64,000 nucleotides of DNA from Clostridium nigeriense (GTDB lineage: Bacteria > Bacillota > Clostridia > Clostridiales > Clostridiaceae), in contig NZ_LT575472.1 in assembly GCF_900086595.1 (NCBI RefSeq), forward strand, positions 561,599 through 625,598. The letters are read 5' to 3'. Below are positions 36,515 to 46,216 of the stretch, one piece after another. The translations under genes and the position numbers were made by a program. The stretch's first letter is position 1. Every line of letters begins with the position of its first letter. A model generated the notes under the pieces. It did not search any database and was not told where the DNA came from. It worked only from the letters and a program-made list of their open reading frames with translations.

Positions 36515-37222
36515 ATGTTAAGAAAATTAGATCATAGAAATATGGGGAAGAGTGATTTAGGATGGCTAAGAAGTATATTCCATTTCTCTTTTGCAGATTA
36601 TTTCAATATAGATAATATGAACTTTGGAGTTTTAAGAGTAATAAATGACGATTTAATAGAAGCAGGTACAGGATTTGATTTTCATCCACATAAGGACATG
36701 GAAATTGTATCTTATGTTATTAGTGGTGGATTAAGTCATAGTGACACTATGGGACATAAAAACACTGTATATAGAGGAGAAGTTCAATATATGAGTGCTG
36801 GTACAGGAGTTTTTCATAGTGAGCAAAACTTAGGCAATGAAACTACAAGATTGCTTCAAATTTGGGTAGTTCCAGATAAGAAGGGGTATAATCCAGCGTA
36901 TGGGGACTATAGATTTAAAGAAGAAGAAAGAAAAAATAAATGGCTTAATATAGTATCAAGTAAAGATGGAAGTGCACCTATAAAGATTAATCAAGATGCT
37001 AACTTCTATGTAGTTGAACTAGATGAGAATAAAGAAATAGATTTTCCAGTAGGAAAAGGAAGACAAGGATATTTAGTTCAAATAGAAGGAAACTCAACTA
37101 TTAATAATATTGATCTTAATGAAAGAGATGCACTTGAAATTGTTGAGGAAGATATAAAGATTAAGGCTAATAAAAAATCCCATATACTTGTTATTGAAAT
37201 GAAAAAGGAATTAAAGTGGTAA
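36515..37222 (+). CDS. Pirin-family protein
   Basis: A 235-residue bicupin of the pirin family. Metal-binding residues of the N-terminal cupin are present: FDFHPHKDMEIVSYVISG (His near 53 and 55), SHSD/HKNT and GTGVFHSEQN (His near 101, Glu near 103), matching pirin and the quercetinase-active YhhW. Some relatives degrade quercetin with oxygen; others act in transcription or redox sensing. TAGGAGAG sets the start. It is last in the MarR-nitroreductase-pirin unit and ends at a strong terminator. Its function here is likely linked to detoxification of phenolics or quinones; this is inference. Confidence 0.9.
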   Translation: MLRKLDHRNMGKSDLGWLRSIFHFSFADYFNIDNMNFGVLRVINDDLIEAGTGFDFHPHKDMEIVSYVISGGLSHSDTMGHKNTVYRGEVQYMSAGTGVFHSEQNLGNETTRLLQIWVVPDKKGYNPAYGDYRFKEEERKNKWLNIVSSKDGSAPIKINQDANFYVVELDENKEIDFPVGKGRQGYLVQIEGNSTINNIDLNERDALEIVEEDIKIKANKKSHILVIEMKKELKW

Positions 37223-37251
37223 AGTAGGAGAATTATCTCCTACTTTTTTTT
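37221..37251 (+). terminator. Terminator after pirin gene
   Basis: AAAGTAGGAGA, ATTA, TCTCCTACTTT with eight T bases in total at the end. A strong terminator. Confidence 0.92.
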
Positions 37252-37527
37252 ATCTAGTATATGAAATAATTTATAGATAAAATTGAGATTAGTTTATTAG
37301 AGATAATATTGTTAAGAGAAAATTTACTATTAGTAATGAGAAAGAGTAGTAGGTAATTTAAGATAGAGATTCTATAGGGAAAAAGAAATAATTAAAGTTA
37401 ACTTCTTCCTATTAATTGTAAAAAAGAACAATTTAGATAATTAATGTTGTATTAATACACGGAAAGCCATGTATATTATTTACAAAAAATCAATTAAGTG
37501 GTATAAGGTTATTAGGAAGGAATGTAA

Positions 37528-37653
37528 GCAGGAAGCGCTTCTGGAAAGATAGGAGCAAAGACTAACGAAACTTATAGAATTGGATATGCGGTAGGTAAGG
37601 CATTAGAAACTGGAACTGGAAGAGTAACAGAGGAACTATATAATATATTATAA
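37528..37653 (+). pseudogene. Remnant of an unknown gene (41-codon 3' fragment)
   Basis: A 41-codon frame between two stops, reading AGSASGKIGAKTNETYRIGY then AVGKALETGTGRVTEELYNIL, has protein-like composition (Gly/Ala/Thr-rich) quite unlike the A/T-rich DNA around it. An AGGAAGGA and an ATG sit immediately before it, but the ATG is followed directly by TAA. A terminator-like hairpin follows at 37665. I read it as the tail of a deleted gene. The family is not recognised. The rest of 37252-37527 is A/T-rich and holds nothing I can assign. Confidence 0.4.
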
Positions 37654-37664
37654 TAATAACTAAT

Positions 37665-37690
37665 AAAGGGGCTGTTGCGATAGCTCCTTT
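37665..37690 (+). terminator. Terminator-like hairpin after remnant
   Basis: AAAGGGGCT and AGCTCCTTT (one G-T pair) around an eight-base loop, with a very short T-run. It probably belonged to the vanished gene. Confidence 0.45.
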
Positions 37691-37713
37691 ATATGGTGAT
37701 AATAGGAGAGAGA

Positions 37714-38832
37714 ATGAGAAAAAAATTTTTTGTTAGTTTAATAGCAATATTAATTTTATTAGTTGGATGTACTTCATTTAAAGATGATGAATATAATCAA
37801 GATTATGATTATCAGTATATGTATTTTAGTAGTAATGGATTTCATGATTTATATGAATCAGATAATGGATATTATTATTTATTAAAAAATAATATTTACT
37901 ATTCTGATAAAGAATCTGATAACTCTATAATTTTATGTAATAAGCCTAACTGTAATCACAATAATGAAGAATGTCATGGATATAGTGGATATTTTCCTGA
38001 AATTGCTCCAATTATTTATAATAATAATATATATTATATAAATGAATATTTAAAAGGTCAGGAAAGTTACTTATCTTTATTTAAAGCAGATCTTGATGGG
38101 ACAAACAAAAAGGAAATTTTATATTTTTCTACTCCAGTTAATGATTTTATAATTCATAGGGGGAAGGTCTATTTTTCGACTATGCCAAATGGTATGGATA
38201 GTGGGATAGGAGTATATGCTTATGATCTTAAAAAAGAGAAACTGGAAACTGTTTATGAAGATAATAATAATAAAACTTATATACTTAGTTTGTATGCATA
38301 TAAAAACAATTTATATTTTGAAGCATCAAAGACAGATGAAAAATATACTTCTTACAATGAAGTATATAATTATAATATAAAAAATAATAAACTTGATAAA
38401 TTTCCAGTTTATGATGATGGAATTAGTAGACCTGTTGCTTTAAATGATAAATTATATTTCTATAGTTATAATGGTAGTGATGGAATAGAATATATTACTG
38501 ATTTAGATGGGAATATCATTAAGGAGAATGAAGTTAAAGAAATTAGACAATATTATTCTGACCTTGAGTATATTTATAAGTTATTTGAGGATAAAAATAA
38601 ATTAGAGATTTATAATACTGAGAATGAGTTATTAAAAGAAGTTTATTTTGAGAACTTTGATTTATCAAAAAATATTGTGAATTTTGCACCAGGTAATGAG
38701 AGAGCATTTATTTACTATAAAAGTATAGAAAATCCCAATATTAGTGGTATTAAATATATAGATAAAGAAGAATTATTAAAGGGTTATGGAAAAGTAAAGG
38801 ATTTATTAGAAGTAGATTATGGATTCAATTAG
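37714..38832 (+). CDS. Lipoprotein with DUF5050-like beta-propeller pattern
   Basis: A 372-residue lipoprotein. The signal (residues 1-19) ends in the lipobox LVGC. The body is Tyr/Asn-rich with recurrent short strands of the form YYYLLKNNIYY, NNNIYYIN, GKVYFST, KNNLYFEA and DKLYFYS, typical of DUF5050-like or propeller domains, and has a CNKPNCNHNNEEC cluster near residue 85 that could bind metal or form disulfides. ATAGGAGAG favours ATG 37714 over the in-frame ATG at 37693. It is immediately upstream of an ABC permease and ATPase; it may be the extracellular partner or immunity component of that transporter. Confidence 0.75.
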   Translation: MRKKFFVSLIAILILLVGCTSFKDDEYNQDYDYQYMYFSSNGFHDLYESDNGYYYLLKNNIYYSDKESDNSIILCNKPNCNHNNEECHGYSGYFPEIAPIIYNNNIYYINEYLKGQESYLSLFKADLDGTNKKEILYFSTPVNDFIIHRGKVYFSTMPNGMDSGIGVYAYDLKKEKLETVYEDNNNKTYILSLYAYKNNLYFEASKTDEKYTSYNEVYNYNIKNNKLDKFPVYDDGISRPVALNDKLYFYSYNGSDGIEYITDLDGNIIKENEVKEIRQYYSDLEYIYKLFEDKNKLEIYNTENELLKEVYFENFDLSKNIVNFAPGNERAFIYYKSIENPNISGIKYIDKEELLKGYGKVKDLLEVDYGFN

Positions 38833-38885
38833 CATGATAATTTATAAATTAATGCTTTATACTAAGAATTTAGAGAGGGATATAT

Positions 38886-41228
38886 ATGTTAAAATATGAA
38901 TTTAAAAAAGTTTTTAGCAAAATATCAGTAATAATTCTAATAAATTTAGGAATAATATTAAATTTAAGTCTATTTTTAATATCTCAATCAACATTTTCAA
39001 AGAACTTTATTTTTAAAGAGTCAGCATATGAGGAGTATTTAGGTAACATAAAAAATGCAGATATAGAAGAAGCAAAATCTATAATAGAAAAAGAAATACA
39101 AGAAAAATCAAATTACTATTTATTATTTACAGATTCAAATGAATTTGATGAAAAATTGATAGAAATAAAAAATAATTTAGATGTGAATAGATATAAAAAT
39201 TCTAAAGAATTAGACGAAGACCTTATTTTACTGAACTATATAAAAGAGAATATAAATTATATAAATTCTTATGATGAGTTTTTAAACAATGTTAAAAGTA
39301 ATAAAGATAAAATGCTTAAGTTTTCTATTTTTAATAAAAAGGGTAGCTTTTCTTATAATAATATTATAAAAACAGCTAATGATTTTGAAAAAATGGAAGG
39401 ATTAAATCTTTCTCTCATATATGGGAAAGGTGTTGAAGCTATAATGGAATACAAAATAGTAGATATTATATCTATGGTTTTGGTGTTTTTATTAAGCTTT
39501 TATATTTTTCAATATGAAAGGGATAAGGGGCTATTAAATCTTATTAAAGCAAATAAAAATGGTAGAAAGAAAACTATAGTAAGTAAAATTTATCTTCACA
39601 TAATTACTATTACAATACTTTCTATTATTTTATATGGTGGAATATTTATGCTATCTAAGTTTCTTTTTGGATTTGGAAATTTAAAGGTTCCACTTCAGTC
39701 CTTGGAAATTTTTAAAACATCAATATTAAATATTAATTTAGATGGATTTTTAATATTATATTTTATATATAAGATAATTATAAATATTTTTATAGGATTA
39801 TTTATAGCATATATGTTTACAAAAGTTAAAAATACTATGAAGGTTATTTTATATACAATTGCTATTTTTCTCATTAGTATTATTACTTATAATATACTTC
39901 CAGAAATATCCTCTTTAAATTTTTTTAAATATATAAACTTATATTCTTATTTAAATGCTTATAATATTTTAGGGAATTATATAAACATTAGCATTTTTAA
40001 TAGGGCAATTTCTTTAAAAGAGTTTACTTTAATTAGTTTGGGCGTCTTAATTCCCTTATTTATTTGGATAAATATCCATATTTATATGAATAAAGAAGAA
40101 AATAAAAATGACTTTAATAAGAATATTTTAGTAATAAATAGATTTACTGATAAAATTTTTTCAACAGTAAAAATAACTTTTTTTGAAACCTATAAGTTAT
40201 TTATATTGAACAAAGGGATAATAATTTTATTAATATTATTATTTATAGGCTTGAATAAAATAAAGGATAATTACTATTTTATTGATATAAACAAAGGAGT
40301 TTATTTAAATTACATAAATAAATTTAATGGTGAATTAACAGAGGAAAAGGAAAAAGCCATATTAAAAGAAAAGTATACTTTTGATAATTATTCTGAAATT
40401 TATTCGGATCTGTCTAAGAAGTTAAAAAATAATGAAATAAGTGAAGAAGAATATAATATTCAAATATTAGAATTAGATGATATATTAAAGAATTACTTAG
40501 GATTTAGTATATTTTTTAATCAATATTTAAATATAAAAAATACTGAAGTTAATAATAAATATTTATTAAATGAACTTTCTGCAAGAAATTTATTTTTAAA
40601 TACTAATACATCTTTAAATTTAGGGATTTTGGCAGCATTAGCTTTAATAATTACGGTTAATAGCATATTTTCGTATGACTATAGAAATAATTCTATAAAA
40701 CTTATAAGGACAACCTTAAAAGGAAGGAAAGATATCTTTAAAAGTAAGTTTTCCTTAAATATAATTTTATCACTAATAGTAAGTATATTTACTATTTTAC
40801 CTATATATTTTCAGACTAAGAATATGTTAGGTATTAATTATTTAGAAGCAAATATTAAAAATATTAGTTTTTATCAAAATATAAATCTAAACTTAAATAC
40901 TTTGCAGTTTTTATTTTTAAACTTGTTATTTAGGGTTATTGGCTTTATTTTAATATCCTTGATTATTATGCTAATCTCAATTTATTTAAAAGATACCATT
41001 AAATCAATAATTTTATCAGCTATTATTATTTTATTACCTTTAATAATAGAGTTTAAAGGAATTACAACTTTAAGGTTTTTAAGTTTCAATAATGTATTTT
41101 TATCATTTAATAGTTTTTCATTTACAAATGGATGTATAAAAAATTTCATTTATTATAGTTTAAGTTTACTTTTAATAATGCTTATAAGTATTTTTAGTTA
41201 TAAAAAATATGTAATAACGGAAGGGTAA
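38886..41228 (+). CDS. Large ABC-2-like permease, duplicated halves
   Basis: A 780-residue membrane protein of the ABC transporter permease type. It looks like two fused copies of one design: an N-terminal membrane helix (about 10-32, and again about 438-455), a charged extracytoplasmic segment of 120-150 residues rich in Glu/Lys/Asn, then five or six membrane helices (about 190-400 and 580-775). That is the layout of ABC-2/LtrA-like exporters written twice in a chain, so one polypeptide could replace a dimer. The ribosome binding site is GAGAGGGAT. The ATPase gene follows seven bases later. Confidence 0.8.
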   Translation: MLKYEFKKVFSKISVIILINLGIILNLSLFLISQSTFSKNFIFKESAYEEYLGNIKNADIEEAKSIIEKEIQEKSNYYLLFTDSNEFDEKLIEIKNNLDVNRYKNSKELDEDLILLNYIKENINYINSYDEFLNNVKSNKDKMLKFSIFNKKGSFSYNNIIKTANDFEKMEGLNLSLIYGKGVEAIMEYKIVDIISMVLVFLLSFYIFQYERDKGLLNLIKANKNGRKKTIVSKIYLHIITITILSIILYGGIFMLSKFLFGFGNLKVPLQSLEIFKTSILNINLDGFLILYFIYKIIINIFIGLFIAYMFTKVKNTMKVILYTIAIFLISIITYNILPEISSLNFFKYINLYSYLNAYNILGNYINISIFNRAISLKEFTLISLGVLIPLFIWINIHIYMNKEENKNDFNKNILVINRFTDKIFSTVKITFFETYKLFILNKGIIILLILLFIGLNKIKDNYYFIDINKGVYLNYINKFNGELTEEKEKAILKEKYTFDNYSEIYSDLSKKLKNNEISEEEYNIQILELDDILKNYLGFSIFFNQYLNIKNTEVNNKYLLNELSARNLFLNTNTSLNLGILAALALIITVNSIFSYDYRNNSIKLIRTTLKGRKDIFKSKFSLNIILSLIVSIFTILPIYFQTKNMLGINYLEANIKNISFYQNINLNLNTLQFLFLNLLFRVIGFILISLIIMLISIYLKDTIKSIILSAIIILLPLIIEFKGITTLRFLSFNNVFLSFNSFSFTNGCIKNFIYYSLSLLLIMLISIFSYKKYVITEG

Positions 41229-41234
41229 TAATTT

Positions 41235-42104
41235 ATGGAATTAGTAATTAAAAATTTAAATAAAAGCTATGATAAAGGACTTACTTATGCATTAAAGGAT
41301 TTTAATGTAACCTTGACTAAGGGGATTTATGGATTACTTGGGCCTAATGGAGCCGGAAAGTCAACTTTAATGAATATAATAACTGATAACTTAAAACCAA
41401 GTGGTGGTGAGATTTTATATAATGGAAGAAATATAATTGATATTGGAGAAGTTTTTAGAAATATACTTGGATATATGCCTCAGAATCAAGGGATTTATGA
41501 TGATTTTACAGGAGAAAAATTTTTATGGTATATGTCTGCTTTAAAAGGATTAAGTAAAAAACAAGCAAAAGAAAAAATAGAATATGTACTAGGACTTGTC
41601 AATATGGAAGAACATAAACATAAAAAATTAAAAAGTTATTCAGGTGGAATGAAACAAAGAATTTTAATAGCTCAAGCTCTTTTAAATGATCCAGAGGTTT
41701 TAATTTTAGATGAACCAACAGCTGGATTAGATCCTAGGGAAAGAATACGAATTAGAAATTTTATAAGTGAAATTTCTTTAGATAAAATAGTTATTATTGC
41801 AACTCATGTAGTTTCGGATATTGAATTTATAGCAAAGGAAATTCTTTTAGTTAAAAAAGGGGAAATTATAAAAAAAGATTCTCCAACTAAATTAGTTAAA
41901 GAAATTGAAGATAAAACATTTGAAATAGAAATAAAAGATAAGAAAGATATAAAAGAAATAGAAAAGAAGTTCATTATGACAAATTTAACTAATTATAATA
42001 ATAAAATTTTTGCTAGAATAGTTACTGATAAAAAAATTGAAGGATATGAATACCGTAGTGTTCAACCTTCTTTAGAAGAATTATATTTATACCACTTTAA
42101 TTAA
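41235..42104 (+). CDS. ABC transporter ATP-binding protein
   Basis: A 289-residue ABC ATPase. It has the Walker A motif GPNGAGKS near residue 38, a Q-loop GYMPQNQGIYDDF near 82, the signature YSGGMKQR near 135, Walker B VLILDEPTAGLDP near 155, and the switch His in IATHVVSD near 190. A C-terminal extension of about 80 residues is typical of ABC-2 exporters (DUF4162-like). It follows the permease gene by seven bases and completes the lipoprotein-permease-ATPase set. The substrate is unknown; drug, antimicrobial peptide or lipid export are the usual roles. A terminator-like hairpin follows. Confidence 0.92.
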   Translation: MELVIKNLNKSYDKGLTYALKDFNVTLTKGIYGLLGPNGAGKSTLMNIITDNLKPSGGEILYNGRNIIDIGEVFRNILGYMPQNQGIYDDFTGEKFLWYMSALKGLSKKQAKEKIEYVLGLVNMEEHKHKKLKSYSGGMKQRILIAQALLNDPEVLILDEPTAGLDPRERIRIRNFISEISLDKIVIIATHVVSDIEFIAKEILLVKKGEIIKKDSPTKLVKEIEDKTFEIEIKDKKDIKEIEKKFIMTNLTNYNNKIFARIVTDKKIEGYEYRSVQPSLEELYLYHFN

Positions 42105-42152
42105 AAGATTACATGTATTTAGACTGTTACAATTAATAACAATTTAATTAGA

Positions 42153-42195
42153 AAAGAGTATTAACCATTTAAATTCGTTAATACTCTTATTTAAT
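42153..42195 (+). terminator. Terminator-like hairpin after ABC set
   Basis: AAAGAGTATTAAC and GTTAATACTCTTA pair (13 bp) around an 11-base loop; the T-run is interrupted. The rest of 42196-42479 is A/T-rich. It holds TTGCAT/ATGCAA arms at 42382-42407, a possible operator upstream of nifJ. Confidence 0.6.
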
Positions 42196-42479
42196 TTAAA
42201 GGGAGTTATATTTAATTTTTTTTAATAAGCACTAAAGGACTTCAAGACTCTATTTTTTATTAAATTATATGATAGTAAAACTTTATAACATATTACTGCT
42301 GATAATTAAAATCATTATCTTTTAAAATTAAGAAAAATTTGGTATAGTAAATTTACGCTATATTTCTATATAAAATATTGATTGCATAATAGAAGATAGC
42401 AATGCAAATACTTAAAATATTAAAGTGTTTTTATATAAATAATTTTATTAGTAGAAAATTCAAAGGAGGATTAATAAGT

Positions 42480-45400
42480 ATGAGAAGAACAAAAACCATG
42501 GATGGAAATACTGCAGCAGCTTATGTCTCTTATGCTTTAACAGAAGTAAGCTCTATTTATCCAATAACACCTTCTTCACCTATGGCTGAGCATGTAGATG
42601 AATGGGTTGCAAAGGGAAGAAAAAATATATTTGGTAAGCCTGTAAAGGTAGTTGAAATGCAATCAGAGGCAGGAGCAGCTGGGGCACTTCATGGTACTCT
42701 TCAAGCAGGGGCCTTAGGAACAACTTTTACAGCTTCACAAGGTTTATTACTTATGATCCCTAATATGTATAAGATGGTAGGAGAAAGGCTTCCGGCAGTT
42801 ATACATGTAGCTGCAAGAGCAATTGCAACCTCATCTCTAAGCATATTTGGTGATCACCAAGATGTTATGGCAGCAAGGCAAACAGGGTTTGCAATGCTTT
42901 CAGAAGGATCAGTTCAAGAAGTTATGGATTTATCAGCAGTTGCACATTTAACTGCTATTAAGGCAAGGATGCCTTTTGTAAATTTCTTCGATGGATTTAG
43001 AATATCTCATGAAATACAAAAAATTGAACTTTTAGAATATGATGAGTTAGCAAAGCTTGTAGATCATGAAGCTTTAGATAATTTTAGAAGAAATGCATTA
43101 AATCCAGATCATCCAGTTATAAGAGGAACAGCACAAAATCCAGATGTGTACTTCCAGTTAACTGAATCTTTAAATAAATACTATGAAGATATTCCAGATA
43201 TAGTTGAAGAATATATGGCAAAAATAACTGAACTTACTGGAAGAGAATATCATTGTTTTGATTATTATGGCGATAAAGATGCAGATAGAATATTAGTAGC
43301 TATGGGATCAGTAATGGAAGTTGCTGAAGAAACTATAGACTATTTAAGAAGTAAGGGTGAAAAGGTTGGACTTGTAAAGGTAAGACTTTATAGACCATTC
43401 TCAATAGAAAAGCTATTAAAAGTTATACCAAAGAGTGTGAAGAAAATAGCTGTATTAGACAGGACTAAAGAACCTGGATCTATTGGCGAGCCTTTATATT
43501 TAGATATAGTTAGAGCTGTTAATGAAATGGAAAATCCACCAAAAGTATATGGTGGTAGATTTGGACTTGGTTCAAAGGATCCATACCCATCAGATATAGC
43601 AGCAGTTTTTGATAATTTAAAAGAAGAAAAACCTAAAAACAGATTTACTATAGGAATTGAAGATGATGTTACTTATCTTTCTCTATCTCCTAAGGATGAT
43701 ATAGATGCTACTCCAGAAGGAATAACAGCATGTAAGTTCTGGGGATTAGGTTCAGACGGTACAGTTGGAGCAAATAAAAGTGCTATTAAGATAATAGGAG
43801 ATCATACAAATATGTATGCTCAAGGATATTTTGCTTATGACTCTAAAAAATCAGGAGGAATTACAGTTTCTCACTTAAGATTTGGTAAAACTCCAATTAA
43901 GTCTCATTATGAAATAGATCAAGCAGACTTTGTAGCATGTCATAATCAATCTTATGTTTATAATTATGATATATTAAAAGGTCTTAAGAAAAATGGAGTA
44001 TTTGTTTTAAATACCATTTGGAATGAAGAAGAATTAAATAAAAGACTTCCAGCTAAGATAAAGAGGTATATAGCAGAAAATAATATACAATTCTATATTA
44101 TTAATGCAATTAAAATAGCTCAAGAAATAGGTCTTGGTGGAAGAATTAATATGATAATGCAAGCTGCTTTCTTTAAATTAGCAAACATTATTCCTATTGA
44201 AGATGCTGTTAAATATTTAAAAGAAGCAGTAGTTACATCCTATGGCAAAAAGGGTGAAAAAGTAGTTAATATGAACTATGAAGCTATTGATAAGGGCTTA
44301 GAATCATTAGTTAAAGTAAACCCTGCTAGTGATTGGAAAAATGCAGAAGATGATATGTTAGCAGAAAAGATGAGTGTTCCAAAATTTGTTGAGGAAATTT
44401 GTATTCCAATAAACAAATTAGAAGGAAGCAGTTTACCTGTATCAACCTTTGTAGATTTAGGAGTTTCAGACGGTACTTTTATGGCTGGAACTACTGCTTT
44501 TGAAAAGAGAGGTATAGCTGTTAACGTTCCTGAATGGCTTCCAGATAAATGCATTCAATGTAATCAATGTTCATTTGTATGTCCTCATGCAGTTATTAGA
44601 CCATTTTTAGCAACTAATAAAGAAGTTGAAAATGCTCCAGATAGCTATAAGAGTGTAAAAGCAAATGGAGTTAAGGGAAATACGGAATATAATTATACTA
44701 TAGGTATTACTCCTTTAGATTGTACTGGATGTGGAAACTGTGCTCAAATTTGTCCAGCACCAGGTAAGGCTTTAGTTATGAAACCAATGGATACTCAAAG
44801 TGAGCAAATTGAAGCATGGAATTATGCTGTTGAAAAGCTTACTCCAAAAGAAAATCCTATGAGTAAGAATACAGTTAAAGGTAGTCAATTTGAAGAACCA
44901 TTACTTGAATTCTCAGGAGCTTGTGCAGGATGTGGAGAAACTCCATATGCTAAACTTGTTACTCAATTATTTGGTGATAGAATGATGATTGCAAATGCAA
45001 CTGGATGTTCATCAATTTGGGCTTCATCAGGTGCTGCTACTGCTTATAGACCAAACCATAATGGTCATGGTCCAGCTTGGGCTAATTCATTATTTGAAGA
45101 TAATGCAGAGTATGGTCTTGGAATGTTTTTAGGAGTTAAGACTATTAGAGAAAGAATTGCTGACAATATAAGAATAGCTTTAAAAGAAGGTAATATGTCC
45201 GAAGAAGCTAAAGTTGTATTACAAGACTGGTTAGATAATGTAGATAATGGAGAAGGAACAAGACAAAGAGCAGAAAACTTAAGAAGAGTTTTAGAAGAAG
45301 ATAATTCAGAAATAGCAAAGGAAATATTAAAGGATAAGGAGTTCTTTGTTAAGAGATCTCAATGGATATTTGGTGGTGATGGCTGGGCTTATGATATTGG

Positions 45401-46010
45401 ATATGGGGGCTTAGATCATGTATTAGCATCTGGAGAAGATATAAATGTTTTAGTATTTGATACTGAAATTTATTCAAATACTGGTGGTCAATCCTCTAAG
45501 TCAACACCAGAAGCAGCAGTTGCTAAGTTCGCTGCAAATGGAAAGAGAACTAAGAAAAAAGATTTAGGTTTAATGGCTATGACATATGGTTATGTATATG
45601 TAGCACAAGTTTGTATGGGAGCTAATTTAAATCAAACTCTTAAAGCAATTGCAGAAGCTGAAGCTTATAAGGGACCTTCATTAGTAATAGCTTATGCTAC
45701 TTGTATATCTCATGGAATTAAGATAGGTATGTCTAATACTCCATATGAAGAAAAGAGAGCTGTTGATTCAGGATATTGGCATCTATATAGATATAATCCA
45801 GATTTAAAGATTAATAGTAAGAACCCATTTAATTTAGATTCCAAAGCACCAACTAGTAGCTTAAGAGAATTCTTAATGGGTGAAGTTAGATATGCTTCAT
45901 TAGCAAAGGCATTCCCAGAACTTGCAGAAGATTTATTTGCAAAAACAGAGCAAGATGCTAAGGAAAGATATGAAAGGTATAAAAATTTAGCAGAAACTCC
46001 AATATTATAA
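42480..46010 (+). CDS. nifJ: Pyruvate:ferredoxin (flavodoxin) oxidoreductase
   Basis: A 1176-residue single-chain enzyme oxidising pyruvate and CoA to acetyl-CoA, CO2 and reduced ferredoxin, the central carbon step of clostridial fermentation. Domain order: YPITPSSPMAEHVDEW (domain I, near 29), the central gamma domain, two 4Fe-4S sets CIQCNQCSFVCPHAV (near 692) and CTGCGNCAQICPAPGKA (near 752), then the C-terminal ThDP domain with CAGCGETPYAKL and GDGWAYDIGYGGLDHV. A proximal-cluster Cys pair is also present there. The frame opens 26 codons earlier, but CAAAGGAGGA before ATG 42480 fixes the start. It is monocistronic. Confidence 0.96.
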   Translation: MRRTKTMDGNTAAAYVSYALTEVSSIYPITPSSPMAEHVDEWVAKGRKNIFGKPVKVVEMQSEAGAAGALHGTLQAGALGTTFTASQGLLLMIPNMYKMVGERLPAVIHVAARAIATSSLSIFGDHQDVMAARQTGFAMLSEGSVQEVMDLSAVAHLTAIKARMPFVNFFDGFRISHEIQKIELLEYDELAKLVDHEALDNFRRNALNPDHPVIRGTAQNPDVYFQLTESLNKYYEDIPDIVEEYMAKITELTGREYHCFDYYGDKDADRILVAMGSVMEVAEETIDYLRSKGEKVGLVKVRLYRPFSIEKLLKVIPKSVKKIAVLDRTKEPGSIGEPLYLDIVRAVNEMENPPKVYGGRFGLGSKDPYPSDIAAVFDNLKEEKPKNRFTIGIEDDVTYLSLSPKDDIDATPEGITACKFWGLGSDGTVGANKSAIKIIGDHTNMYAQGYFAYDSKKSGGITVSHLRFGKTPIKSHYEIDQADFVACHNQSYVYNYDILKGLKKNGVFVLNTIWNEEELNKRLPAKIKRYIAENNIQFYIINAIKIAQEIGLGGRINMIMQAAFFKLANIIPIEDAVKYLKEAVVTSYGKKGEKVVNMNYEAIDKGLESLVKVNPASDWKNAEDDMLAEKMSVPKFVEEICIPINKLEGSSLPVSTFVDLGVSDGTFMAGTTAFEKRGIAVNVPEWLPDKCIQCNQCSFVCPHAVIRPFLATNKEVENAPDSYKSVKANGVKGNTEYNYTIGITPLDCTGCGNCAQICPAPGKALVMKPMDTQSEQIEAWNYAVEKLTPKENPMSKNTVKGSQFEEPLLEFSGACAGCGETPYAKLVTQLFGDRMMIANATGCSSIWASSGAATAYRPNHNGHGPAWANSLFEDNAEYGLGMFLGVKTIRERIADNIRIALKEGNMSEEAKVVLQDWLDNVDNGEGTRQRAENLRRVLEEDNSEIAKEILKDKEFFVKRSQWIFGGDGWAYDIGYGGLDHVLASGEDINVLVFDTEIYSNTGGQSSKSTPEAAVAKFAANGKRTKKKDLGLMAMTYGYVYVAQVCMGANLNQTLKAIAEAEAYKGPSLVIAYATCISHGIKIGMSNTPYEEKRAVDSGYWHLYRYNPDLKINSKNPFNLDSKAPTSSLREFLMGEVRYASLAKAFPELAEDLFAKTEQDAKERYERYKNLAETPIL

Positions 46011-46035
46011 TAAAACATTAAGAAAATATTAATTT

Positions 46036-46124
46036 AAAAGCTCAACCTTGAGATTTGTTATTTTATATTGTACAGTTAAATAAATACTGTACAAAGAATA
46101 ACTTCACTTAGGTTGAGTTTTCTT
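46036..46124 (+). terminator. Large structured terminator after nifJ
   Basis: Nested arms: CTCAACCT/AGGTTGAG at the base, a middle imperfect helix containing TTGTTATT/AATAACTT, and an apical TGTACAG/CTGTACA hairpin, followed by a T-rich run. It is longer than usual and could also stabilise the abundant nifJ mRNA. Confidence 0.7.
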
Positions 46125-46139
46125 TTGAGTTTTTTATTT

Positions 46140-46166
46140 TTGACATAGATTTGATGTTTATATAAT
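46140..46166 (+). promoter_or_regulatory. Possible promoter of cutC
   Basis: TTGACA at 46140-46145 with TATAAT at 46161-46166 (15-base spacer) or an AATAAT-like box with a better spacer. The boxes are good but the spacing is short. Confidence 0.45.
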
Positions 46167-46216
46167 AATATTTAATATATAAGTTTTCTATAGTCATTTA
46201 ACTTAGGAGGTTTTTT

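Noticed and set aside
42196..42479. Rex (redox) operator upstream of nifJ
   Set aside because: I looked for TTGTTAA-N4-TTAACAA-like sites because nifJ is often under Rex control, but found none; only a loose TTGCAT/ATGCAA repeat is present.
45710..46018. Minus-strand frame over the nifJ 3' end
   Set aside because: Shadow of the conserved C-terminal nifJ domain.
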